NCBI GenBank assembly: GCA_019638805.1
Contig: JAHBTA010000001.1
Location: 496,001 to 560,000 of the forward strand
Direction: 5' to 3'
Length of the DNA: 64,000 nt
Source: Microbacteriaceae bacterium
GTDB lineage: Bacteria > Actinomycetota > Actinomycetes > Actinomycetales > Microbacteriaceae
In this document: positions 15,456-22,835 of the stretch, in pieces
Layout of the letters: each line of letters starts with the position of its first letter
Numbering within the stretch: the first letter of the stretch is position 1
The notes under the pieces: model-generated
What the model was told of the DNA's origin: nothing
Database searches by the model: none
The model's input: only the letters and a program-made list of their open reading frames with translations
Program-made: the position numbers and the translations under genes

Positions 15456-16586
15456 TCAGGCAGCACCCGTCGTCGCCACGAAGACCGTGGCGTCGCCGGA
15501 GACCCGCAGCACGGGCTCGCCCTCGAGATACGCCGCGCCGCCGGGAAACAGCGTGTGGTGACCGCGGGACCCGCCGAGCACGGCGCCGCCGTGCACCGCG
15601 AACGCGATCGCGGGCCCGCCGCCGGGGATCGCGAGCTCCACGCCGCGGGCCGCCGCATCCGGTGACACGACCGTCAGCTCGAAGTCGGGCACACCCGGCC
15701 GGAAGACCGCGACGCCGGGCTGGGGGTGCTCGGGCGCGAGGTACGGCGGCGGCACCGGCCGGAAGTCCAGGACGCGCAGCAGCTCGGGCACGTCCACGTG
15801 CTTGGGCGTGAGGCCCCCGCGCAGGACGTTGTCCGAGGCGGACATGAGCTCGACGCCGAGCCCGCCGAGATAGGCGTGGATGTTGCCGGCCGGCAGGTAC
15901 AGCACCTCGCCCGGGCGCAGTGCGATCGTGTGCAGCAGAAGCGAGATCGGGATGCCGGGGTCGCCCGGATACCGCCCGGCCAGCAGGCGCACGGTCGCCC
16001 ACGATTCCCCGTCGAGGGTCTGCGCCGACTCGGTGATCGCCGCGGTGAGCTCCTCGACGCCCGGGCCGCGCGTGATGAGCCACTCGAACGCGGAACGCAG
16101 GTCGTCATCGCCGGCCAGCCGGTCGAGAAGCGGGGCGATCCGGGCGTCGCCGGCCACCGCATCCAGGACCGCCCGGGTGTGCGCGACCGGCCGGAACCCG
16201 GACAGGGCGGTGAACGGGTCGCTGAGGGCGTAGATCAGCTCGGGCTTGGGGAACGGGTCCTTGTAGTTCCGCTCGGGGGCGTCGACCGGGATCCCGGCCG
16301 CGTTCTCCCGCTCGAAGCCGACGCGCGCCTGCGCGGCGGTGGGGTGCGCCTGCAGCGAGAGCGGACCGCCCGCGGCGAGCACCTTGAGCAGGAAGGGGAG
16401 TCGCCCCTGCACGAGCTCGGCGAGGGTGCCGGAGCGCCCGATGAGTCGCGCGGGCGAGCCGGGATGCGTCCCGAACCACAGCTCGGCCTGCGGCTCGCCG
16501 GTGGGCGCGACCCCCAGGAGTTCCGGGATCGCCGTTGTGGAACCCCACGCATAATCGCGCGGGGTGTTGCTGATTCCGACGAACAT
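15456..16586 (-). CDS. manA: Mannose-6-phosphate isomerase, class I
   Basis: A 376-residue enzyme interconverting mannose-6-phosphate and fructose-6-phosphate, the entry step to GDP-mannose and mannosylated glycans. Zinc and active-site motifs are visible: SLQAHPTAAQA, PELIYAL and GNIHAYLGGLGVELMSASDNVLRGGLTPKHVDV. The start is the ATG at 16586 (MFVGISNTPRDYAWGS, the normal family N-terminus). It is divergent from the acyl-CoA dehydrogenase gene. The long open frame upstream of this ATG is antisense to that gene and is not coding. Confidence 0.95.
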   Translation of the reverse strand: MFVGISNTPRDYAWGSTTAIPELLGVAPTGEPQAELWFGTHPGSPARLIGRSGTLAELVQGRLPFLLKVLAAGGPLSLQAHPTAAQARVGFERENAAGIPVDAPERNYKDPFPKPELIYALSDPFTALSGFRPVAHTRAVLDAVAGDARIAPLLDRLAGDDDLRSAFEWLITRGPGVEELTAAITESAQTLDGESWATVRLLAGRYPGDPGIPISLLLHTIALRPGEVLYLPAGNIHAYLGGLGVELMSASDNVLRGGLTPKHVDVPELLRVLDFRPVPPPYLAPEHPQPGVAVFRPGVPDFELTVVSPDAAARGVELAIPGGGPAIAFAVHGGAVLGGSRGHHTLFPGGAAYLEGEPVLRVSGDATVFVATTGAA

Positions 16587-16614
16587 CCGGGCCTTCGGCT
16601 GGGTGGGCTTTGCA

Positions 16615-16635
16615 CCAAAGTACCAACCGCTTTGG
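16615..16635. repeat. Inverted repeat CCAAAG-N9-CTTTGG between manA and acyl-CoA dehydrogenase gene
   Basis: Six-bp arms at 16615-16620 and 16630-16635, centred about 40 nt before the dehydrogenase start and its TAGGCT -10. Possible operator for a regulator of the dehydrogenase gene. Weak evidence. Confidence 0.3.
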
Positions 16636-16654
16636 GGCTCGAAACGGCCCGCCG

Positions 16655-16660
16655 TAGGCT
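16655..16660 (+). promoter_or_regulatory. -10 box of leaderless acyl-CoA dehydrogenase gene
   Basis: TAGGCT lies 7 nt before the ATG at 16668, and there is no Shine-Dalgarno. Confidence 0.45.
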
Positions 16661-16667
16661 TCCCGGC

Positions 16668-17867
16668 ATGACGAGCACTGCCACCTCGACCTTCACGCCC
16701 ATCCCCAGCGACTTCTACGGCATGGAGAACCTGCTCGAGGACCGCGAGAAGGATGTCCTGACCCGCCTGCGCGCCTTCCTCGAGGCCGAGGTCAAGCCCA
16801 TCGTCAACGACCACTGGGCGCGCGCGGAGTTCTTCCCGATGCCGGTCGTCAAGGGCCTCGCCGACCTGGGCCTGTTCGGGATGCCGTGGGAGGAGACCCG
16901 CCCCTTCGAGAACTCGGCGGTCTTCCGCGGCTGGGTGGCGCTCGAGCTGGGTCGCATCGACGCATCCGTCGCGACGCTCGTCGGAATGCAGAACGGCCTC
17001 GTCATGGGCGCGATCGGCGTGGGTGGCTCGCCCGAGCAGCGCGCCGAGTGGCTGCCCAAGTTCGCGAGCGCCGAGTGGCTCGGCTGCTTCGGACTCACCG
17101 AGCCGCTCTCCGGCTCCGACAGCGCGCAGGGGCTGCGCACGACGGCCACCCGCGACGGCGACGAATGGGTCATCAACGGCGCCAAGCGCTGGATCGGGAA
17201 CGGCACCGTCGCATCCCACGCCATCATCTGGGCCAAGTCGACCGAGGATGGCCAGGTCAAGGGCTTCCTTGTCCCGACCGACACGCCCGGCTATGACGCG
17301 AAGAAGATCGAGAACAAGCAGGCGCTGCGCATCGTGCAGAACGCCGACATCACGCTGACCGACCTGCGCGTGCCCGAGGCGAACCGCCTGCAGAACGCGA
17401 ACTCGTTCCGCGAGACCGCCGCGGTGCTGCGCCTCACCCGCGCCGAGGTGGCCTGGGCGGCGGTCGGCAACTCGATCGGCGCGTACGAGGCGGCCGTGCG
17501 CTACGGCGCCGAGCGCGTGCAATTCGGCAAGCCCATCGACGAGCACCAGCTCATCCAGGAGCACTACGCCAAGATGCTCGGCAACATCACGGCGTCGATC
17601 GCCATGTGCGCGCGCGTGTCGGCCATGCTCGACGAGGGCACCCAGCGCGACGAGCACGCCGCGCTCGCCAAGGAGTTCACGACGAGCCGGATGCGCGAAA
17701 CCGTCGCGTGGGCGCGCGAGAGCATGGGGGGCAACGGCATCGTTCTCGACAACGACGTGATCAGGCACTTCGCCGACGCGGAGGCGATGTTCTCCTACGA
17801 GGGCACGCGCGAGATGAACGTGCTCATCGTGGGGCGGGCGATCACCGGGAAGGCCGCGTTCGTCTGA
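16668..17867 (+). CDS. Acyl-CoA dehydrogenase family protein (glutaryl-CoA dehydrogenase-like)
   Basis: A 399-residue flavoenzyme. FAD/substrate motifs are visible: CFGLTEPLSGSD, WVINGAKRWIGNG and the C-terminal ARESMGGNGIVLDNDV...YEGTREMNVLIVGRAITG. The catalytic base Glu is probably in YEGTRE, as in the glutaryl-CoA dehydrogenase group. GCDH enzymes also decarboxylate, but that cannot be read from sequence alone. It is unrelated in function to the surrounding polysaccharide genes. Expected leaderless start at 16668. It is convergent with the methyltransferase gene, with 21 nt between stops. Confidence 0.88.
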   Translation: MTSTATSTFTPIPSDFYGMENLLEDREKDVLTRLRAFLEAEVKPIVNDHWARAEFFPMPVVKGLADLGLFGMPWEETRPFENSAVFRGWVALELGRIDASVATLVGMQNGLVMGAIGVGGSPEQRAEWLPKFASAEWLGCFGLTEPLSGSDSAQGLRTTATRDGDEWVINGAKRWIGNGTVASHAIIWAKSTEDGQVKGFLVPTDTPGYDAKKIENKQALRIVQNADITLTDLRVPEANRLQNANSFRETAAVLRLTRAEVAWAAVGNSIGAYEAAVRYGAERVQFGKPIDEHQLIQEHYAKMLGNITASIAMCARVSAMLDEGTQRDEHAALAKEFTTSRMRETVAWARESMGGNGIVLDNDVIRHFADAEAMFSYEGTREMNVLIVGRAITGKAAFV

Positions 17868-17888
17868 GCCGTCCTTCGGGGCGCGGCG

Positions 17889-18512
17889 CTACTTCTTCTC
17901 GAAGAGCCAGTAACGCAGGGTATCGAAGTCCTCGTCCTTGCCCATCTCGCCCGTGTCGACGAGGGTGAGCTCCGGCGCGACCCGCTGGTAGATGCCGCCG
18001 TAGTCCCGGCCGATGAAGGACTCCGGGATGCCGCGGTACGGAATCGAGTTGCGCTCGGCCGAGTACACCTCGCCCGCCATGACGTACCTCCTGCTCACCC
18101 GGACGATCTCGGACATCACGGTCTCGAGCGAATCGTCGGGCTGATGGATGAGCACGCCCATGGTGAAGACGAAGTCGAACCACCCGTCGCGGAACGGCAG
18201 CTCGCTGGCATGCTCGCGCATGAAGTTGCCCTCGGGCACGATCTCACGCACGAGGCCGAGCGCCTTCCGGTTGATGTCGATGCCGTAGATCTGCGCGTCG
18301 GGCGCCTCCTTGGCGATGTAGCGCAGGTTGCCGCCGACGTTGCATCCGACCTCCAGCACGCGTGTCGGCCGGGTCTGGGCGATCATCTTGTGCCACCACG
18401 GACCGCGCTTGGAGTACGCGTCGAAGTTGCGGTCGACGTATTCGTCGCCGTGCTGGCCCGCCCACAGGTCCTCCAGTCGGCGAACCTCGTCATTGGTGCT
18501 GGTCTCGGTCAT
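17889..18512 (-). CDS. SAM-dependent methyltransferase, pseudaminic acid biosynthesis-associated type
   Basis: A 207-residue class-I methyltransferase. The SAM-binding motif is RVLEVGCNVGGNL (~50-62), with acidic post-I residues in IYGIDIN and motif IV-like FDFVFTMGVLIHQP. The start EDLWAGQHGDEYVDRN matches the opening of the methylase family found beside pseudaminic acid genes (consensus close to EEFWAGEFGDEYxxRN). Its substrate is not established, but the Pse genes at 28218-32410 support the association. The ATG at 18512 sits 7 nt behind TAGGAT, divergent from the Wzy-like gene across only 36 bp. Confidence 0.82.
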   Translation of the reverse strand: MTETSTNDEVRRLEDLWAGQHGDEYVDRNFDAYSKRGPWWHKMIAQTRPTRVLEVGCNVGGNLRYIAKEAPDAQIYGIDINRKALGLVREIVPEGNFMREHASELPFRDGWFDFVFTMGVLIHQPDDSLETVMSEIVRVSRRYVMAGEVYSAERNSIPYRGIPESFIGRDYGGIYQRVAPELTLVDTGEMGKDEDFDTLRYWLFEKK

Positions 18513-18519
18513 GACGGCG

Positions 18520-18525
18520 ATCCTA
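18520..18525 (-). promoter_or_regulatory. -10 box of methyltransferase gene
   Basis: TAGGAT, 7 nt before the ATG at 18512. It lies back to back with the -10 at 18537-18542 on the other strand. Confidence 0.45.
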
Positions 18526-18536
18526 TCCGGCCCCGC

Positions 18537-18542
18537 TAGCCT
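18537..18542 (+). promoter_or_regulatory. -10 box of first Wzy-like gene
   Basis: TAGCCT, 6 nt before the ATG at 18549, with no Shine-Dalgarno. Only 11 nt separate it from the opposing -10 box, so the two promoters cannot easily be occupied at the same time. Confidence 0.45.
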
Positions 18543-18548
18543 GATTGC

Positions 18549-19844
18549 ATGACCGAGATCAGCCTGTACCGGCGGGTGCTGGCCACGCTCGGACTGTTCA
18601 CCCTCGCGGCCGGCGACTTCTGGCGGTACCTGCTCGGCTACTGGGGCTGGGGGGCGCTCGCGCTGCTGCTCGTGGTGCTCGCCGTCATCGAACTGATCCG
18701 CGACCGCGCGGACGTGCGGCGACTGCCGTTCCCGCTGCTCGGGTTCCTCGCGCTCGCGGTCGTGTCGATCGCCTGGTCGGCCTACCCGGGGGGCAGCGCG
18801 GTGGGTGTCGCGGGCCTGCTGGCCACCGCGGCGTTCGCGTTCTTCCTGGCCACCGCACTGGACCTCACCACGCTCGTGCGCTGCCTCGGAACCGCGCTGC
18901 GCTGGATCCTCGGGCTCTCGCTGCTGTTCGAGCTCATCGTGGCGACCGTCATCCGCGAGCGCGTGCTGCCGTTCTGGGTGGACTACTCCGACCTGGACAA
19001 TATCCCGGCCGCGTACTACTGGTCGCGCAACCTGCTCTTCGAGGGCGGGCGCATCCAAGGCATCGTCGGCAATGCCAACCTCCTGGGCTTCGCGGCCGTA
19101 CTGGCCGTTCTGGTGTTCTCGATCCAGATCGCCGCCCGCTCCGCGTCGCGGTTCTGGACCGGCCTCTGGCTCGTGGTCGCACTGGGCGTGCTCGCGCTCA
19201 CGCGGTCGACGACCGTCCTGGTGGCGGGCGTCGCGGTCGCGATCGTCGCGCTCTACCTCTGGCTCGTGCGCCGCGCCCGGCCCGAACGCCGGACGGCCTG
19301 GTTCGTGGGCGGTGGAGCGGTGGCCCTCGCGGGCATTGCCGCGGTCATCGTGTTCCGCGATGCGCTTCTGGGTCTGCTCGGCAAGAGTCCCGACCTCACC
19401 CACCGGCTCGACATCTGGGCGATCGTGACCGATCTGGCCGGGCAGCGCCCCGTCGCGGGCTGGGGCTACGTCGGGTACTGGATTCCCTGGGTGGAGCCGT
19501 TCGACGACCTCATCGTGATCCGCGGGGTCACCTACTACCAGGCCCACAACGCCTGGCTCGACATCTACCTGCAACTCGGGATCATCGGCCTCGTGGTCTT
19601 CGGCCTCCTGGTGCTGACCACGGTGGTGCGCGGCTGGGCTCGCGCCCTGGACCTGGAGCACGGACGCGGCAAGGCCATCGGGCTCTTCCCGATCCTCTGC
19701 ACGGTTCTACTGCTCGTGCACAGCCTGGCCGAGAGCCGGCTGCTGACCGAGATCTGGATGGCGCTGCTGGTGATCTTCGCCATCCGCACCTGGTCGCGGC
19801 TGGGCCAGGATCAGCACGTCCCCGGGCGGGCGACCCCGGCATGA
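18549..19844 (+). CDS. O-antigen ligase/polymerase family membrane protein (Wzy/RfaL-like), first of a pair
   Basis: A 431-residue polytopic protein with about 10-12 hydrophobic segments. The long periplasmic-side loop near residues 285-345 contains THRLDIWAIVTDLAGQRPVAGWGYVGYW and HNAWLDIYLQLGIIG, the Wzy_C/O-antigen ligase pattern (R, H and N...L...GIIG). It would polymerise lipid-linked repeat units or ligate finished glycan to an acceptor. Its stop overlaps the start of a second protein of the same family (ATGA), so the two are coupled. Confidence 0.87.
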   Translation: MTEISLYRRVLATLGLFTLAAGDFWRYLLGYWGWGALALLLVVLAVIELIRDRADVRRLPFPLLGFLALAVVSIAWSAYPGGSAVGVAGLLATAAFAFFLATALDLTTLVRCLGTALRWILGLSLLFELIVATVIRERVLPFWVDYSDLDNIPAAYYWSRNLLFEGGRIQGIVGNANLLGFAAVLAVLVFSIQIAARSASRFWTGLWLVVALGVLALTRSTTVLVAGVAVAIVALYLWLVRRARPERRTAWFVGGGAVALAGIAAVIVFRDALLGLLGKSPDLTHRLDIWAIVTDLAGQRPVAGWGYVGYWIPWVEPFDDLIVIRGVTYYQAHNAWLDIYLQLGIIGLVVFGLLVLTTVVRGWARALDLEHGRGKAIGLFPILCTVLLLVHSLAESRLLTEIWMALLVIFAIRTWSRLGQDQHVPGRATPA

Positions 19845-21121
19845 GCCGGCCGGAATCGCCCGGGCGTCAGGTGCTGAGCACCGCGCTCGACGTCGTCGCG
19901 GCGCCCGCTTTCCGTCAGGCGCTCACGGTGATCGTGTTCGGGATGTCGTTGGTCGCCCCGTTCGTGCGCGTCATGCTGGGCTGGCCTGGCGCCCTCGCCG
20001 CGCTGGCCCTCGTCACGATCGCGGCAGCCGCGTCGCTGGCGGCGCGACGCGGCGAGATCGAGTGGCGCGGCATCCTGCCCGTTTCGCTGCTGACCTTCAT
20101 GGCCTGGATGATCGTCAGCGTCTTCTGGAGCGAGTACACCTGGGCCAGCATCGGCGGCATCGCCTACTCGCTGGCATGGATGTTCCTGGGCGCCTTCGTG
20201 GCGCTCTCGCGCGATCTGATCCAGGTGGTGCGCGCGCTCGGCGACGCCCTGCGCGCGGTCCTGCTGGCCTCGCTCGTGGTCGAGATCGTCTCCGGGATCC
20301 TCATCGACGCACCGCTGCACTTCCTGGGCGTCGCCGGCCACCTCGCGGAGGGCGGACCGATCCAGGGCATCGCGGGCACGCGCAACGCGCTCGGATTCAT
20401 CGCCGGGCTGGCCATCCTGACCTTCTGGATCGAGTTCCGCACCCGGTCGGTGCGCCGCACCGTGAGCGTGCCCTTCCTGGTGCTGGCCTGCCTCATGGTG
20501 CTCGCGTCGCGCTCACCCGTCACGTTCGTCGTGCTCGCGGTCGTGGGGCTCGCCGGGCTGTTGCTGGTGGTGCTGCGGCGCGTCCCCGCGACCGCGCGCA
20601 CCACGCTGCAGCCGATCATCCTCATCGTGGCGGTGGCGGCGGCCGCCGTCTCGTGGGTCTTCCGGGTGCGCATCCTGAACTTCCTCGACGCCGCCTCCGA
20701 CTTCGAGGCGCGCACCCGGGTCTGGCAGCAGCTCTCAGCGCTGGCCGACCGGCATCCGGTCGAGGGCTGGGGGTGGGTCGGGATCTGGCCGGTTGAGGTC
20801 TTCCCGTACTCGAGCGTCCGGTTGCCGTCGGGGCGGGCCGCGGATTCGGCCCTCAACGCGTTCGTCGACACGTTCTTCCAGCTCGGCCTCATCGGCCTCG
20901 CGCTGCTCGTGCTCGCGCTCGGGCTGGGCTTCGCGCGCTCCTGGCTCGTGGCCTCCGCGGCGCGCAGCACCGTCAACGTGTGGCCCGCACTGACCCTCGC
21001 GCTGCTCGGCGCCACCGGCCTCGCCGAGAGCTACCTCATCGCGGAGGGCGGGCTCGTCCTGGCCTTCGCGGCCTGCATCGCGGCGGCGCGCAAGCGATCA
21101 TGGCGCAAGGCGCTCAGTTGA
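19841..21121 (+). CDS. O-antigen ligase/polymerase family membrane protein, second of a pair
   Basis: A 426-residue polytopic protein homologous in layout to the preceding one: about 10-12 membrane segments and the loop ARTRVWQQLSALADRHPVEGWGWVGIW followed by SALNAFVDTFFQLGLIGLALL. The key Arg is kept in the loop; the His of the first protein (HNAWLD) is replaced by Leu-Asn (LNAFVD). The pair may handle two different glycans, or one may polymerise and the other ligate. The last 8 nt overlap the 3' end of the convergent galE copy at 21114-22085. Confidence 0.85.
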   Translation: MSRPESPGRQVLSTALDVVAAPAFRQALTVIVFGMSLVAPFVRVMLGWPGALAALALVTIAAAASLAARRGEIEWRGILPVSLLTFMAWMIVSVFWSEYTWASIGGIAYSLAWMFLGAFVALSRDLIQVVRALGDALRAVLLASLVVEIVSGILIDAPLHFLGVAGHLAEGGPIQGIAGTRNALGFIAGLAILTFWIEFRTRSVRRTVSVPFLVLACLMVLASRSPVTFVVLAVVGLAGLLLVVLRRVPATARTTLQPIILIVAVAAAAVSWVFRVRILNFLDAASDFEARTRVWQQLSALADRHPVEGWGWVGIWPVEVFPYSSVRLPSGRAADSALNAFVDTFFQLGLIGLALLVLALGLGFARSWLVASAARSTVNVWPALTLALLGATGLAESYLIAEGGLVLAFAACIAAARKRSWRKALS

Positions 21122-22085
21122 CGCCGGCGCGCCGGGCGTCCCACGCCGAGCGCAGCATGTCGTCGAGGTCGTAGCGCGGCGTCCAGCCGAGCTCGCGTCG
21201 GATACGGGAGGTGTCGGCCACGACGACCGCGGGATCGCCCGCCCGGCGGGGCGCGATCTGCGGCTCCAGCTCGGAGCCGGCGATCTCGATCATGCGCTCC
21301 ACCATCTCGCGCACGCTCGACCCGGTGCCGGTGCCGATGTTGTAGACCCGGTACGGATCGCCCTCCCCGCCGGTGAGCGCGTCGAGGGCGGCGAGGTGGG
21401 CATCGGCGACGTCGGCGACGTGCACGTAGTCGCGGATGCAGGTGCCGTCCGCGGTCGCGTAGTCGTCGCCGAAGATCAGGGGGCGCTCGCCGGCCTCGAG
21501 CCGGGAGTACACCATGGGCACGAGGTTGGAGTCCGCCGTGTCGCCCAGCTCGGGCGTCGCGGCACCGGCCACGTTGAAGTATCGAAGGGCGACCCCCCGG
21601 AAGCCGGACGCGCGCGCGAGGTCGCGCAGCATCCATTCACCGACCAGCTTGGTCTCGCCGTAGGGGTTGACGGGCGCGGTCGGCCCGTCCTCGCCGACCG
21701 GTTCGTCGGCGGGCCCGTAGACGGCCGCGGTCGAGGAGAACACCACGCCGTCGGCGCCCGCATCCTGCGCGGCGTGCAGCAGCGCGGTCAGGCCGCCCAG
21801 GTTCTCGTCGAAGTACCAGAGCGGGCGCTCGACCGACTCCTCCACCTTCTTGCGGGCCGCCAGATGGATGACGGGGCCGACCCGGTGGGTCCGCATGACA
21901 TCCGCGAGCTCGCTTCGCGCACCCGCCGAGGCCAGGTCGATGCGCTCGAGCGGGACGTCGCCGATGCGCGCCGCGCGGCCGGCACTGAGGTCGTCGACCA
22001 CGACGACCTCGTCGCCCCGTGCCCGGAGGGCGGCGACGACGTGGCCGCCGATGTACCCGGCGCCGCCGGTGACGAGAACGGTCAC
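21114..22085 (-). CDS. galE: UDP-glucose 4-epimerase GalE, second copy
   Basis: A 323-residue extended SDR with GGAGYIGGH (~6-14), SSTAAVYG and YGETK, plus the GalE-like GDDYATADGTCIRDYVHV. It is clearly diverged from the copy at 3856-4827, especially near the start. It may act on a different UDP-sugar, for example UDP-GlcNAc/GalNAc; that cannot be settled here. GTG start 6 nt behind TAGACT, whose first three bases are the TAG stop of the upstream cytidylyltransferase gene. Confidence 0.9.
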   Translation of the reverse strand: MTVLVTGGAGYIGGHVVAALRARGDEVVVVDDLSAGRAARIGDVPLERIDLASAGARSELADVMRTHRVGPVIHLAARKKVEESVERPLWYFDENLGGLTALLHAAQDAGADGVVFSSTAAVYGPADEPVGEDGPTAPVNPYGETKLVGEWMLRDLARASGFRGVALRYFNVAGAATPELGDTADSNLVPMVYSRLEAGERPLIFGDDYATADGTCIRDYVHVADVADAHLAALDALTGGEGDPYRVYNIGTGTGSSVREMVERMIEIAGSELEPQIAPRRAGDPAVVVADTSRIRRELGWTPRYDLDDMLRSAWDARRAGVN

Positions 22086-22091
22086 CGCTCG

Positions 22092-22097
22092 AGTCTA
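22092..22097 (-). promoter_or_regulatory. -10 box of second galE, overlapping upstream stop codon
   Basis: TAGACT, 6 nt before the GTG at 22085. The TAG at 22097-22095 is also the stop codon of the SpsF-like gene. Confidence 0.45.
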
Positions 22098-22805
22098 GGT
22101 CGCGTCGGCGACGGTCCGGCGCAGCTCGGGCTCGCGTTCGAGGAGGGCCAGCACATCGGCCTGGCCGAAACCCGGATTCTGCGAGTGCAGCCGGTCGTAG
22201 ACCGCCTCGGCGAACGCGAAGTCCTCGGGGTAGTCGACCGTCCAGCGCAACTCGGAGTGGTCCTCGGCCTGGGTGACCTGGGCGATGCGGAACTCCTCGG
22301 GGCGCCGGTAGACACCGATCGTCACGTGCTCGTGCTCGTCGGGTTGCAGCGGGCGCGCGGCCAGCGACAGTAACGCCGCCGGGTCGACCGCCTCCGCGTT
22401 GAGCCCGTCCGGGAAGGTACGCGTCAGGCTGTTGGAGGTGTAGTCGGCACCGCCATCCCGGTGAGCCCGCACGACCAGGTCGATGACGTCCGGGTCCACC
22501 AGCGGGTTGTCGCCGGTGAGCCGGACGATCGCCTCGGGTTCGAACTCCTCGGCGACCGCGACGAACCGGCTGAGCACATCGGTCAGGCTGCCCCGGCGCA
22601 CCGTCACGCCGGCACCCTCGAGCACATGCACGAGCGGGTCGTCGGACGGATCGGTCGAGGTCACCACGACGAGGTCGTCGAGCTCGCGCGAACGGCGGAT
22701 GCGCTCGACGATCCGCAGGATCATCGGCTGGCCGGCGAGCGGCGCGAGCACTTTCCCGGGCAGGCGCGACGAACTCATCCGCGCCTGCAGTACTCCGACG
22801 ATCAC
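22095..22805 (-). CDS. SpsF-type cytidylyltransferase (CMP-nonulosonate activation candidate)
   Basis: A 236-residue GT-A-like nucleotidyltransferase of the SpsF/COG1861 type. The N-terminal motif is GVLQARMSSSRLPGKVLAPL (CTP-binding R/S/K-rich loop), then VVVTSTDPSDDPL and VRLTGDNPLVDPD with the metal-binding Asp. In Bacillus, SpsE-SpsF-SpsG parallel NeuB/PseI, PseF/NeuA and PseG. Here the complete P-loop makes this the best candidate for CMP activation of the nonulosonic acid made at 28218-33482, because the other NeuA-like domain (26665) has lost key residues. GTG start 6 nt behind TAGCAT. Confidence 0.82.
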   Translation of the reverse strand: MIVGVLQARMSSSRLPGKVLAPLAGQPMILRIVERIRRSRELDDLVVVTSTDPSDDPLVHVLEGAGVTVRRGSLTDVLSRFVAVAEEFEPEAIVRLTGDNPLVDPDVIDLVVRAHRDGGADYTSNSLTRTFPDGLNAEAVDPAALLSLAARPLQPDEHEHVTIGVYRRPEEFRIAQVTQAEDHSELRWTVDYPEDFAFAEAVYDRLHSQNPGFGQADVLALLEREPELRRTVADAT

Positions 22806-22811
22806 CGCTCG

Positions 22812-22817
22812 ATGCTA
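22812..22817 (-). promoter_or_regulatory. -10 box of spsF-like gene
   Basis: TAGCAT, 6 nt before the GTG at 22805, with no Shine-Dalgarno. It falls in the 30-nt gap after the LGFP gene. Confidence 0.4.
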
Positions 22818-22835
22818 GTGGTCACGGGGGCAGGA

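Noticed and set aside
16587..17768. N-terminal extension of manA opposite the acyl-CoA dehydrogenase gene
   Set aside because: The normal ManA N-terminus begins at the ATG at 16586; the rest is a shadow of the plus-strand gene.
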